Source: Nodosilinea sp. E11
GTDB taxonomy: Bacteria; Cyanobacteriota; Cyanobacteriia; Phormidesmidales; Phormidesmidaceae
NCBI RefSeq assembly: GCF_032813545.1
Contig: NZ_CP136520.1
Location: forward strand, 552,001-616,000
Direction of reading: 5' to 3'
DNA: 64,000 nt
Below the pieces are notes generated by a model. It was not told the origin of the DNA. It was given only the letters and a program-made list of their open reading frames with translations, and ran no database searches. Numbering within the stretch: position 1 is the first letter of the stretch; each line of letters opens with the position of its first letter. The translations under genes and the position numbers were made by a program. This document shows, piece by piece, positions 8,956 to 16,834 of the stretch.

Positions 8956-9771
8956 ATGATGACGCAGTTAGAGCAACGACAGACCACCAAAGGGGCCGTT
9001 CAGGTGGAGGGGCTATCGGTCACTTTTCGCAGCCGTGGCCAAGAGATTCATGTGCTGAATCAAATTCAGATGGGCATTAAGCCAGGGGAGTTTATCTGTT
9101 TACTGGGGCCTTCGGGGTGCGGCAAATCGACGCTGCTAAATGTAATTGCCGGGTTTATTAAACCCACAGCGGGCTATGTGATGGTAGATCAGGCTCCGAT
9201 TACTCGACCTGGAGCCGATCGCGGTTTTGTGTTTCAGCAATATTCGCTATTGCCCTGGAAGACGGCGTTTCAAAATATTGAGCTAGGACTAAAAATTCGG
9301 GGGATGGCGAAGGGCGATCGCACTGAACTGGTCCACGACTACCTCAATCGGGTGGGGCTCTACAAGCACCGCAACAGCTATCCTCACCAGATGTCAGGGG
9401 GTATGCAGCAGCGGGCCAGCATTGTGCGGGCGCTGGTCAACTCGCCCTCGGTGCTGCTGATGGATGAGCCCTTTGCGGCCCTCGATGCTCAAACCCGCCA
9501 CATGATGCAGGAGCTGCTGCTGGATATCTGGGAAGACCTGAAAACCACGGTAATTTTTGTCACCCACGACATTGAGGAGGCGATCTTTTTGGGCGATCGC
9601 ATCTGCATTATGGGCGTGCAGCCAGGGCACATCAAAGCCGAGCTGCCGATTGGGCTGCGTCGCCCTCGCCACTTTGACGACACGCTCTCGGCAGAGTTTG
9701 TCAATCTGCACCGTCAGGTATTTGAGTGCATCCGCGAAGAAACCCTGAAAAGCATGGAAGGCTGCCTGTAG
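8956..9771 (+). CDS. ABC importer ATPase (SsuB/TauB/NrtD class)
   Basis: The cytoplasmic ATPase of the importer. Walker A GPSGCGKST (near 52), Q-loop VFQQYSLLPW, signature MSGGMQQR, Walker B VLLMDEPFAALD and H-loop VTHD are all intact. The LLPWKTAFQNIELGL segment is typical of the nitrate/sulfonate/taurine subfamily. Two adjacent ATG codons (8956, 8959) are possible; an AAGGA lies about 13 bases before the first. The stop TAG is embedded in the lead-in of a dispersed palindrome (GTAGGGGCAAAC). Confidence 0.93.
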   Translation: MMTQLEQRQTTKGAVQVEGLSVTFRSRGQEIHVLNQIQMGIKPGEFICLLGPSGCGKSTLLNVIAGFIKPTAGYVMVDQAPITRPGADRGFVFQQYSLLPWKTAFQNIELGLKIRGMAKGDRTELVHDYLNRVGLYKHRNSYPHQMSGGMQQRASIVRALVNSPSVLLMDEPFAALDAQTRHMMQELLLDIWEDLKTTVIFVTHDIEEAIFLGDRICIMGVQPGHIKAELPIGLRRPRHFDDTLSAEFVNLHRQVFECIREETLKSMEGCL

Positions 9772-9790
9772 GGGCAAACGGCGTTTGCCC
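9768..9790. repeat. GGGCAAAC palindrome family, copy 2, overlapping the ATPase stop codon
   Basis: GGGGCAAACG followed by GCGTTTGCCC. The lead-in GTAG supplies the TAG stop (9769-9771) of the ABC ATPase gene. Confidence 0.75.
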
Positions 9791-9824
9791 TGCCCAATGG
9801 GGGTGAAGCTATCGACCCTGGGAT

Positions 9825-9859
9825 GGTGCATCGCTGCGCGGATGCACCCTACGATTTTT
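9825..9859 (+). terminator. Stem-loop and T-run after the ABC ATPase gene
   Basis: GGTGCATC and GATGCACC form an 8-bp stem around GCTGCGCG, followed six bases later by TTTTT (9855-9859). It sits between convergent genes, where it could end the ABC transcript. Confidence 0.5.
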
Positions 9860-9879
9860 GTTCTTATGCAGGATTAAAA

Positions 9880-11934
9880 TCAAAGCGACGCGATCGCGCG
9901 CTCCAAAAACTCCGGCTGCATCCAGCGATCGAGGTTGATCTGCCCCAAGTGTTCTTGCCCGGCAATCTGCCCCAGCTGCTGGATGTGGGCCTGGAGCCAG
10001 TCGGTACGCAGTTGGGTTTCCGGCAGGTAGACCACATCGGCCTGATCGCTGGCGCTAGAGCGCAGGGTTTTGGTGACAATGGCGGCATCCATATTCACCC
10101 AGCGGCTGACCAGAGTGGTAGCCATGGGCTGGGTGGCGTACCAGTATTGAGCGGCCAGCAGCGATCGCAGGTAGGCCACGGCAATTTCGGGATACTGTTC
10201 GGCCAGGGCAGCGCGAATCACCACACCGTGAAACGTGGGCAGACCGTCTAAACTTTCGTGCAGCAGGCGACGAAACTGGCCCTTGTGTTTGGCGATTTCA
10301 TGGAACGGGGCGAAGTAAGCGTAGCCATCGACAGGGACGGCATGGCGGCTGGAGCGCTGGGGGCTGGCGCTGTCGATAGAAGTGAGGGTGACGGCATTGA
10401 GAATCTGGCGGTGGTGGAGCGATCGCATCACCATACCGTGGGCCGCCGAGCCAAAAGGTACCGCAATCACCCGCCCCGCTAAATCATCGATGCAGTCGAG
10501 GGTCGAGTGCTGCGGCACAATAATGTCGTTGCCGGTGCCATCTAAGTTGCTGGCCACAAAGCTAATTAAGCGGGTGCCCGCCGCCGGGGCGGTGCTGTCA
10601 CCGGGTGCCGCACTGAGCAACAGCGGGTAATCGCCCAGCACGCCAATGTCAATCTGCTGCGCTTCTAGCCCAGCCACAATCGGTGCCCCAGAGCTGTAGT
10701 CAGACCAGTGAAGCCGATACTGCACCCCGCTGTAGCGGCCCTCGCGGGGCAGAAAATGCTCTAGCAGCCCCAGCCGCTGAATAATTAGCCCGGCGGTTAC
10801 GGTTTGGATAGTGCGGTTTTGGGTGCCGATGGTGAGAGTGATCGTCTCGGTGCCGCTGGCAGACCCAGAGCGCACCAAAAAGTTGGGAGCCTGGAACCGG
10901 GGTGCTTTTTGGCCCGTCGCTGGCGTTGTAGCCGGTGGCTGCGCCAACGGGTTTGGGGTAGATAATCGCTGGGAAAGTTTTCCCTCGGTGACGCCGGGCT
11001 GGCTCTGTACCAGGGTCATAAACTGACGAATCGGCTCTAGCCCAAGGCCACCTCGGCTGGCTGGCTGCCCGGTCAACCCTAAGGCTCGCCCAAGGCGCTT
11101 AGCCATCAGCAAAAACAGGGGCGTACCCAGGGCAAATTCTTCTAGGGGAATGCGACGCATTAGCCCAGCCTCACACTCCACTTGAAATTCAAAGTCTGAG
11201 GCAAACCCCAGGTAGTGGCCCTGGAGCAAGTAAGTGCGCATTAAGCTCGACGCATCCACGATTTCGACATGGGCAAAATCGGTCAGATTTAACCCCAGTT
11301 CTTGCATGCGCTTTTGCAGCATAATCCGACCCGGAAGGCCCTCAGGAGGCAATACCCAGGACTGATCGGTGAGTTCTTTTAGGCTTAGCCAGGGTCGTTG
11401 AGCAAGCTGATGGCTGCTAGACACTATTAGTGAATAGTTGACGGAGCCAATAGCCAATCCTAAAATCTCATCGAAAGCCGCAAAACTTAGATCTGAAATA
11501 CCCAGATCGATCTCCCCAGCCTTGATAGCACGAAACAGGGATTCGATCGCATCAAACTGCAAGCATTTAGTTTGCACATCGGGGTATATCCGACGATATT
11601 CGTACAGCACTGATGGCAGCCAGCTACTTAAAGCATCAGGCATGCAGCCAATTTTTAAAGTACTAAACTTACCCTGCTTAATTTCTTCAATCTCAGCCAC
11701 CAGTCGGCTTTCTAGATCGACCAAATTAGGGCCTTCTTCTAGTAGGTATGCTCCTGCCTGGGTTAGCTCTATCCGTCGCCCTAGGCGTTTGAATAAAGGG
11801 GTTTCGAGCGCAGATTCTAGACACTTAATTTTGGCGCTCACCGCTGGCTGGGTCAAGTTTAATGTATCAGCTGCCTCGGTGAAGCTCAGACATCGAGCGA
11901 CCTCTAGAAATACTTTGAGCTGGTAAATCTCCAT
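9880..11934 (-). CDS. LysR-type regulator fused to a C-terminal periplasmic-binding-protein-like domain
   Basis: The 684-residue protein is about twice the normal LysR length. Residues 1-60 are the winged HTH (FLEVARCLSFTEAADTLNLTQPAVS split over the helix-turn-helix), about 90-300 the usual LysR effector domain (LKIGCMPDALSSWLP ... GISDLSF). After a Pro/Ala-rich linker (about 325-355) residues 365-684 repeat the binding fold of the importer lipoprotein encoded at 6156: LTIGTQNRTIQT, IDIGVLGDYP, the identical block VPFGSAAHGMV (near 491), TFHGVVIR and PEIAVAYLRSLL. There is no signal peptide, so this copy must work in the cytoplasm, probably sensing the imported ligand or a relative. It is convergent to the ABC genes and divergent from the flavoprotein gene, the classic place for a regulator of both. 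Confidence 0.9.
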   Translation of the reverse strand: MEIYQLKVFLEVARCLSFTEAADTLNLTQPAVSAKIKCLESALETPLFKRLGRRIELTQAGAYLLEEGPNLVDLESRLVAEIEEIKQGKFSTLKIGCMPDALSSWLPSVLYEYRRIYPDVQTKCLQFDAIESLFRAIKAGEIDLGISDLSFAAFDEILGLAIGSVNYSLIVSSSHQLAQRPWLSLKELTDQSWVLPPEGLPGRIMLQKRMQELGLNLTDFAHVEIVDASSLMRTYLLQGHYLGFASDFEFQVECEAGLMRRIPLEEFALGTPLFLLMAKRLGRALGLTGQPASRGGLGLEPIRQFMTLVQSQPGVTEGKLSQRLSTPNPLAQPPATTPATGQKAPRFQAPNFLVRSGSASGTETITLTIGTQNRTIQTVTAGLIIQRLGLLEHFLPREGRYSGVQYRLHWSDYSSGAPIVAGLEAQQIDIGVLGDYPLLLSAAPGDSTAPAAGTRLISFVASNLDGTGNDIIVPQHSTLDCIDDLAGRVIAVPFGSAAHGMVMRSLHHRQILNAVTLTSIDSASPQRSSRHAVPVDGYAYFAPFHEIAKHKGQFRRLLHESLDGLPTFHGVVIRAALAEQYPEIAVAYLRSLLAAQYWYATQPMATTLVSRWVNMDAAIVTKTLRSSASDQADVVYLPETQLRTDWLQAHIQQLGQIAGQEHLGQINLDRWMQPEFLERAIASL

Positions 11935-12060
11935 ATCAATTTATTTAACCCAAGTGGTTTTCAGGAACAGCTTCAATACTGCGATCGCTCTTATCTAATT
12001 ATATTACTTTTTGCCTTAAAAGACAGGAATTATAAACCGTAGATCAGGCCACAAAAATCC

Positions 12061-12082
12061 TATAAAGCATCTAAATATATCA
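12061..12082. promoter_or_regulatory. Candidate operator resembling 6019-6036
   Basis: TATAAAGCATCTAAATATAT followed by CA. It shares TATAAAGCA-like and ATATCA parts, in the same order, with the site upstream of the ABC importer. Proposed as a LysR target only because of this shared placement. Confidence 0.25.
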
Positions 12083-12141
12083 GACGATTCAATCTCATTT
12101 AGTTTTTTTATGAGTATATAGAAGGCTGTGATGAGTAAACC

Positions 12142-12155
12142 GTAGCTGTTGCTAC
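12142..12155. promoter_or_regulatory. GTAGC-N4-GCTAC palindrome (NtcA-like GTA-N8-TAC)
   Basis: GTAGCTGTTGCTAC is a perfect 5+5 dyad and fits the NtcA consensus. However the nearest TAN3T-type -10 (TAAGCT at 12188) is farther away than in typical NtcA-activated promoters, so it could equally be a LysR-type half-site pair or chance. Confidence 0.3.
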
Positions 12156-12297
12156 AAACGGCATTGATTGACCTTGGGAGTCTCCCTTAAGCTGGGGTGC
12201 AAAGGCCCAGAAGCCAAGGGGTAGCTATCCGTTTTTAAGCATTAGCTAATCCCTAACAATTTGATTTCACTGCCGTTTAAACCGAGGACGTGGTTAC

Positions 12298-14001
12298 GTG
12301 AACATTCAGTATCTTAAAACTGATTTTCTAGTCGTCGGCGGTGGCACCGCTGGCACCATGGCAGGTATTAAGGCCAAGCAGGCCAGCCCCGACAGCGACG
12401 TGCTGATTTTAGAAAAAGCCAACATTCGCCGCAGCGGCGCGATCGCCATGGGTATGGACGGAGTCAACACCGCCGTCATCCCCGGCAACTCCACCCCCGA
12501 GCAGTACGTGCGCGAAATCACTATCGCTAACGACGGCATCGTCAACCAAAAAGCCGTCTACGAAACCGGGCGGCTGGGCTTTGAGGTGATTCAAGAGCTA
12601 GAGAGCTGGGGCGTCAAATTTCAAAAAGACCACGAGGGCAACTACGACCTCAAGCAGGTGCACCGGGTGGGCAAATACGTGCTGCCCATGCCCGAGGGCA
12701 AAGACCTGAAAAAAATTCTCGCCCGCCAGGTCAAGCGCCACAAGGTCAACGTCACCAACCGCGTCATGGCCACCCGCGTCATGGTGCAAAACGGTCGCGT
12801 CACCGGGGCGGTGGGCCTTGATGTGCGCAACGGCAACATGGTGGTGATTCAAGCCAAGGCGGTGGTGCTGTGCACCGGGGCCTGCGGTCGCCTGGGGCTG
12901 CCCGCCTCCGGCTACCTCTACGGCACCTACGAAAACCCCACCAACGCGGGCGACGGCTACTCCATGGCCTACCACGCCGGGGCCGAACTCACCAACATCG
13001 AGTGCTTCCAGATCAACCCGCTGATCAAAGACTACAACGGCCCCGCCTGCGCCTACGTGGCTAGCCCCTTTGGAGCCTACACCGCCAACGCCGAGGGCCA
13101 CCGCTTCATCAACTGCGACTACTGGAGCGGCCAGATGATGCTAGAGGTCTACAAAGAGCTGCACTCCGGCAAAGGCCCGGTACACCTGAAGATGTACCAC
13201 CTCGACGACGACACCATCAACGAAATCGAAACCATTCTGTGGGATAACGAACGGCCCAGCCGAGGCCGCTTCCACGAGGGCCGGGGCGAAAGCTACCGCA
13301 CCCACGGCGTCGAGATGAACATTTCTGAGATTGGCCTGTGTAGCGGCCACAGCGCCTCGGGCGTCTGGGTGAACGAGCGGGCCGAAACCACCGTCCCCGG
13401 CCTGTATGCGGCAGGCGACATGGCCAGCGTGCCCCACAACTACATGATCGGGGCCTTTGTCTATGGCCGGATCGCGGGCGAAAACGCCATGGACTACGTG
13501 CGCGACCTGGAGCATATGGAACCCGACGCCGAGTTTCTCGCCGCCGAGCAGGCCCGCATTTATGCCCCCCTGCAACAGCCCGACGGCGTGCCCCACACCC
13601 AGATCGAGTACAAACTGCGCCGCCTGGTCAACGACTACCTGCAACCGCCCAAGTCGCCCCACAACATGGACATCGGCCTGCAAAAGTTTGTCGCCTACGA
13701 AGACACCCTCGGCCTGATGGGAGCCCGCGACCCCCACGAGCTGATGCGCTGTATGGAAGTGCATTTCATCCGCGACTGCGCCGAGATGGCCGCCCGCGCC
13801 TCCCTCTTCCGCAAAGAAACCCGCTGGGGACTGTACCACTACCGCCTCGACTACCCCGAAAAGAACAACGAGGAGTGGTTCTGCCACGTCAACCTAAAGA
13901 AAGGCGAAACCGGCCACATGGAGCTGTTTAAGCGCGCCGTTGAGCCCTACATCGTCGATGTCGATTTAGTCGAAGAAGTCTACGATGTCGCCGTCCGGTA
14001 G
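12298..14001 (+). CDS. AprA/fumarate-reductase-type FAD flavoprotein subunit
   Basis: The 567 residues form a succinate dehydrogenase/fumarate reductase/adenylylsulfate reductase flavoprotein. The FAD-binding VVGGGTAGT is at 12-20, NIRRSGAIAMGMDG near 41-54 and the second FAD segment (VPGLYAAGDMASVPHNYMIGAFVYG) near 365-390. The RRSGA motif and the pairing with a small two-cluster ferredoxin gene resemble AprAB more than quinone-linked fumarate reductase, but the true substrate is unknown. GTG start is supported by GAGGA 9 bases upstream. The stop TAG lies inside a GTAGGGTGGGCA palindrome. Next to a sulfonate-type importer and sulfite/sulfate exporters, a sulfur substrate is inferred. Confidence 0.85.
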   Translation: MNIQYLKTDFLVVGGGTAGTMAGIKAKQASPDSDVLILEKANIRRSGAIAMGMDGVNTAVIPGNSTPEQYVREITIANDGIVNQKAVYETGRLGFEVIQELESWGVKFQKDHEGNYDLKQVHRVGKYVLPMPEGKDLKKILARQVKRHKVNVTNRVMATRVMVQNGRVTGAVGLDVRNGNMVVIQAKAVVLCTGACGRLGLPASGYLYGTYENPTNAGDGYSMAYHAGAELTNIECFQINPLIKDYNGPACAYVASPFGAYTANAEGHRFINCDYWSGQMMLEVYKELHSGKGPVHLKMYHLDDDTINEIETILWDNERPSRGRFHEGRGESYRTHGVEMNISEIGLCSGHSASGVWVNERAETTVPGLYAAGDMASVPHNYMIGAFVYGRIAGENAMDYVRDLEHMEPDAEFLAAEQARIYAPLQQPDGVPHTQIEYKLRRLVNDYLQPPKSPHNMDIGLQKFVAYEDTLGLMGARDPHELMRCMEVHFIRDCAEMAARASLFRKETRWGLYHYRLDYPEKNNEEWFCHVNLKKGETGHMELFKRAVEPYIVDVDLVEEVYDVAVR

Positions 14002-14020
14002 GGTGGGCACTGCCCACCAT
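13998..14020. repeat. GGTGGGCACTGCCCACC palindrome overlapping the flavoprotein stop codon
   Basis: The repeat lead-in GTAGG contains the TAG stop at 13999-14001. The arms GGTGGGCA and TGCCCACC are as in the 1247-1620 array. Confidence 0.8.
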
Positions 14021-14046
14021 CCCCCTGGGCTGCACCCAGTAACTCC

Positions 14047-14080
14047 GTAGGTTGGGTGCAACGAAGTGAAACCCAACACC
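14047..14080. repeat. GTTGGGT...ACCCAAC palindromic repeat
   Basis: GTAGGTTGGGTGCAACGAAG followed by TGAAACCCAACACC. The 7-bp arms flank the ACGAAGTGAA-type loop that characterises a well-known cyanobacterial dispersed repeat. A third hairpin, CCCCTCC-GA-GGAGGGG, follows at 14144-14159. Confidence 0.7.
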
Positions 14081-14206
14081 AAGCACTGGGAGGGGCAGGG
14101 GTGGGTTAGCCCAGTCTCTGGAACCCACCCCGCCCTCCGGGCACCCCTCCGAGGAGGGGACGGTGATTTTTCATAGCTCCTATCCACGTTCTACATAACC
14201 AAAACT

Positions 14207-14434
14207 ATGGCCTTAACATCCCAACGTGTTGACGTACCCGTGATTGTCGATGAATCGAAATGCCTCGAAAAGTGCAACGCCTGCATCGAGGTTTGCCCCC
14301 TGGATGTATTGGTAAAGAACCCCGACACCGGCAAAGCCTACATGAAGTACGACGAGTGCTGGTTCTGCCTGCCCTGCGAGAAGGAATGCCCAACTGGGGC
14401 GATTACGGTGCAGATTCCTTTCCTATTGAGGTAG
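14207..14434 (+). CDS. Small 2x[4Fe-4S] ferredoxin (AprB-like)
   Basis: A 75-residue iron-sulfur protein with eight Cys in two sets: Cys19, 23, 26, 30 (C-x3-C-x2-C-x3-CP) and Cys51, 54, 57, 61 (C-x2-C-x2-C-x3-CP). The first set has an extra residue compared with the usual C-x2-C-x2-C pattern. It is the expected electron partner of the flavoprotein upstream. The 205-base spacer between them is filled with three palindromes. Start ATG follows a CCAAAACT stretch without a strong ribosome binding site. Confidence 0.9.
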   Translation: MALTSQRVDVPVIVDESKCLEKCNACIEVCPLDVLVKNPDTGKAYMKYDECWFCLPCEKECPTGAITVQIPFLLR

Positions 14435-14541
14435 GTGGGTTGGTGGGTAGGCGGGTCAAGCAAACACTCATCCACCCATCCCCCCATCCCCCCCCAATCC
14501 CCCAATCCCCAATCCCTGCCGTCATTTTGGAACCCTTAGCC

Positions 14542-15519
14542 ATGTACGCCACCGATATGGACCCCGAAGTTGCCCAGTGGGTTGAACTGCTGCGATCGCC
14601 CGATCTTGACGAGCGCCTGGTCGCCGTCAAAACCCTGCAACACCTGGGCGACGAAGATGCGATCGAGCCTTTAATCGGGGCGCTCTACGACGAAAACCCC
14701 ACGGTGCAAGAGATCGCCATCACCACCCTGTGGGAATTTGCCAACCCGGTCGCCATCAACCCATTGATCGAGTGCCTTAGCTCACCCCACGAGAATGTCC
14801 GAAATGAGGCGCTATCGGCGCTGAAAGAACTGGTCTCCACCAACGACCTGATGAAGCTGCTGGATGTGTTGCAGGTGGGCAATGTCCACGCCCAGCTCAA
14901 CGTGCTGGTGCTGTTGCGCAAAATCCACGATGCCCAGGCGCTGCCCTACATCATGCCGTTCTTTAAATCGGAGAACCCCGAGCTGCGGGAGGCGGCGGTG
15001 ATCACTCTGCGCTACTTGAACCAGGTGGTGCGTTGCGAACCGGCCCTGGCCCTGGCGAAAGATCCAGTAGAAGCGGTGCGGCGGGCAACGACACTCACCC
15101 TGGGCCATTTGAGCGATGCCGAGGTGGTGCCGCTGCTGTGCGAACTGCTGACCAGTGACCCCGACTGGCAAGTGCGGCGCAATGCGGCCCAGTCCCTCGA
15201 TATTTTGGCGGACCCGGCGGCGGTTCCGGCTCTAGTCACCGCGATGGATGACCCCGAATGGCAGGTGCGTAAGTTCACCGCTCGGGCATTGCAGAAAACC
15301 CCGGACGTACAGGCTCTCCCGGTGCTGATCAAGTCTCTAGCCGACGAGTATTCTGACGTGCGGCGCGATGCCGCCACCGCATTGGGCAAACTGGCCGACA
15401 CCAACGCCCTACCCGCCCTGCAACAGACCCTCAACGACCCCGATATGGACGTGCGGATTTTCTCCCAACGGGCCATTGATGCGATCCAGAAGTCTCAGCC
15501 AGAAACCTCCCATGTCTAG
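14542..15519 (+). CDS. HEAT-repeat protein of the flavoprotein/Mrp cluster
   Basis: The 325 residues are about nine HEAT/PBS-lyase-type helical repeats of 30-31 residues, with recurring D-x-x-VR-x-x-A-x-x-ALG-x-L-x-D patterns (for example WQVRRNAAQSLDILAD, DVRRDAATALGKLAD). No catalytic residues are visible. Such proteins act as binding scaffolds; here a chaperone or adaptor for maturation of the flavoprotein/ferredoxin is inferred from context. The frame is open from 14260, through the ferredoxin in another frame, so the start is set at ATG 14542. The C-terminus overlaps the start of the Mrp gene by 8 bases. Confidence 0.85.
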   Translation: MYATDMDPEVAQWVELLRSPDLDERLVAVKTLQHLGDEDAIEPLIGALYDENPTVQEIAITTLWEFANPVAINPLIECLSSPHENVRNEALSALKELVSTNDLMKLLDVLQVGNVHAQLNVLVLLRKIHDAQALPYIMPFFKSENPELREAAVITLRYLNQVVRCEPALALAKDPVEAVRRATTLTLGHLSDAEVVPLLCELLTSDPDWQVRRNAAQSLDILADPAAVPALVTAMDDPEWQVRKFTARALQKTPDVQALPVLIKSLADEYSDVRRDAATALGKLADTNALPALQQTLNDPDMDVRIFSQRAIDAIQKSQPETSHV

Positions 15520-16606
15520 CCACACTTCCCCGTTTCATCGCGCTGCTGAGGCCCCCGCTGAAGTGGCTCCCAGTGCCGAGGCGATCGCCCGCAAGGCCGA
15601 AGTCATCGCCCAGCTCAAAACCCTACGCGAACCTACCCTGGGCAACGACCTCGTAAGCCTGGGCATGGTACGCAACCTGCAAGTGGTAGACGACTACGTC
15701 TACCTGCGGCTCTACGTGGGCCGTCACCAGCTGGGCCTACAAGAGCAAGTACAAAACAGCCTAAGCCAGCTGCCCTGGTGCAAAAAAGCCTACGCTCAGC
15801 TCTGCACCATTCCTGGGGTGCGCACCACCCTGGCGGTGTCGAGCGGTAAGGGCGGCGTCGGCAAATCGACCACCGCTGTAAACCTGGCAGCGGCCCTGGC
15901 CAAAACTGGGGCCAAGGTGGGGCTGCTCGATGCCGACATCTACGGCCCCAACGTGCCCCAAATGCTGGGTCTAGGCCATTCTGAAGTGCGCGTGATCGAC
16001 ACCCCAGATGGCCAGCGGTTTGTGCCCCTAGAGGCCCACGGCATCAAGCTAATGTCGGTGGGGCTGCTGGCCAAGGGCGACCATCCCCTGGCCTGGCGCG
16101 GCCCGGTCATGCATAAAATTCTCACCCAGTTTCTTCACGAGGTGGCCTGGGGCGAGCTAGATTACCTGCTGATCGATCTGCCCCCCGGCACCGGCGATGC
16201 CCAAATCACCATCGTCCAAGAAAGCCCGATCTGTGGTGTGGTGATGGTGACGACCCCGCAGCAGGTGGCCGTCTCCGATGTGCGCCGCAGTGTCCACATG
16301 TTTCGCCAGGTAGGTGTGCCGGTGCTGGGTCTGGTGGAAAATATGAGCTATCTGCTCTGCGGCCACTGCGGTGAACCGACACCGATCTTCGGCAGCGGCG
16401 GCGGTGCTCAGATCGCCACCGAACTCTCGGTGCCCCTGTGGGGCCAGGTGCCCATCGACCCCCGCATCTGCGAACAGGGCGATGCCGGTGTGCCCCTGCC
16501 CATGAAGCTGCCCGATGCCCCCCTGAGCCAGATTTTTGAGCAAATTGCCCTGGGGTTGAATGCCACCTTTGGCGTGGCGACGGCGGCGTTGGCAGCGGTG
16601 TGTTGA
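15512..16606 (+). CDS. Mrp/ApbC-family P-loop ATPase, iron-sulfur cluster carrier
   Basis: Residues about 25-100 form an MIP18/DUF59 domain, followed by a Mrp/Nbp35 ATPase with the deviant Walker A SSGKGGVGKST and the Mrp motif DADIYGPNVPQMLG. A C-x2-C (CGHC, near 288-291) is the conserved cluster-binding site. These proteins carry and insert Fe-S clusters. The ATG at 15512 lies inside the last codons of the HEAT gene, indicating translational coupling; the frame open since 15368 is not used. Its place in this cluster suggests a dedicated copy for the ferredoxin/flavoprotein pair, beside whatever housekeeping Mrp the genome has. Confidence 0.92.
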   Translation: MSSHTSPFHRAAEAPAEVAPSAEAIARKAEVIAQLKTLREPTLGNDLVSLGMVRNLQVVDDYVYLRLYVGRHQLGLQEQVQNSLSQLPWCKKAYAQLCTIPGVRTTLAVSSGKGGVGKSTTAVNLAAALAKTGAKVGLLDADIYGPNVPQMLGLGHSEVRVIDTPDGQRFVPLEAHGIKLMSVGLLAKGDHPLAWRGPVMHKILTQFLHEVAWGELDYLLIDLPPGTGDAQITIVQESPICGVVMVTTPQQVAVSDVRRSVHMFRQVGVPVLGLVENMSYLLCGHCGEPTPIFGSGGGAQIATELSVPLWGQVPIDPRICEQGDAGVPLPMKLPDAPLSQIFEQIALGLNATFGVATAALAAVC

Positions 16607-16616
16607 TCGATCCACC

Positions 16617-16692
16617 GTAGAGTGGCACTGCCCACCACCCTTAAATGCCAATCGCCCCACCATTGGTTTGGGCAAACACCGTTTGCCCCTAC
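16617..16692. repeat. Two palindromic repeats after the Mrp gene
   Basis: A degraded GGTGGGCA-family copy (16617-16638) and a GGGCAAAC-ACC-GTTTGCCC copy (16670-16688). They are followed by a pyrimidine-rich simple sequence of CCACC and CCCTTCC units up to about 16750. Confidence 0.7.
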
Positions 16693-16834
16693 GACCCACC
16701 TACCCATCCACCCATCCACCCCCTTCCCCCTTCCCCCTTCCCTCTTCCGGATCCCCACCGATACCTCACTCCTGACTTAACCTGGTCAATCGGGGGATCC
16801 TTTTCTAATGTTTGCACTGGCAGGAGACAAGCCC

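Larger units (their letters stand above)
11935..12297. promoter_or_regulatory. Divergent promoter region between the LysR fusion gene and the flavoprotein gene
   Basis: No gene is seen in 363 bases. The middle part (about 11990-12125) is AT-rich. It holds a candidate operator at 12061-12082 and a GTA-N8-TAC palindrome at 12142-12155. A GAGGA ribosome binding site at 12284-12288 serves the flavoprotein. Confidence 0.55.

Noticed and set aside
14260..14541. Upstream extension of the HEAT gene
   Set aside because: The extension reads the ferredoxin gene in a wrong frame and a C-rich simple sequence; HEAT repeats begin only after ATG 14542.
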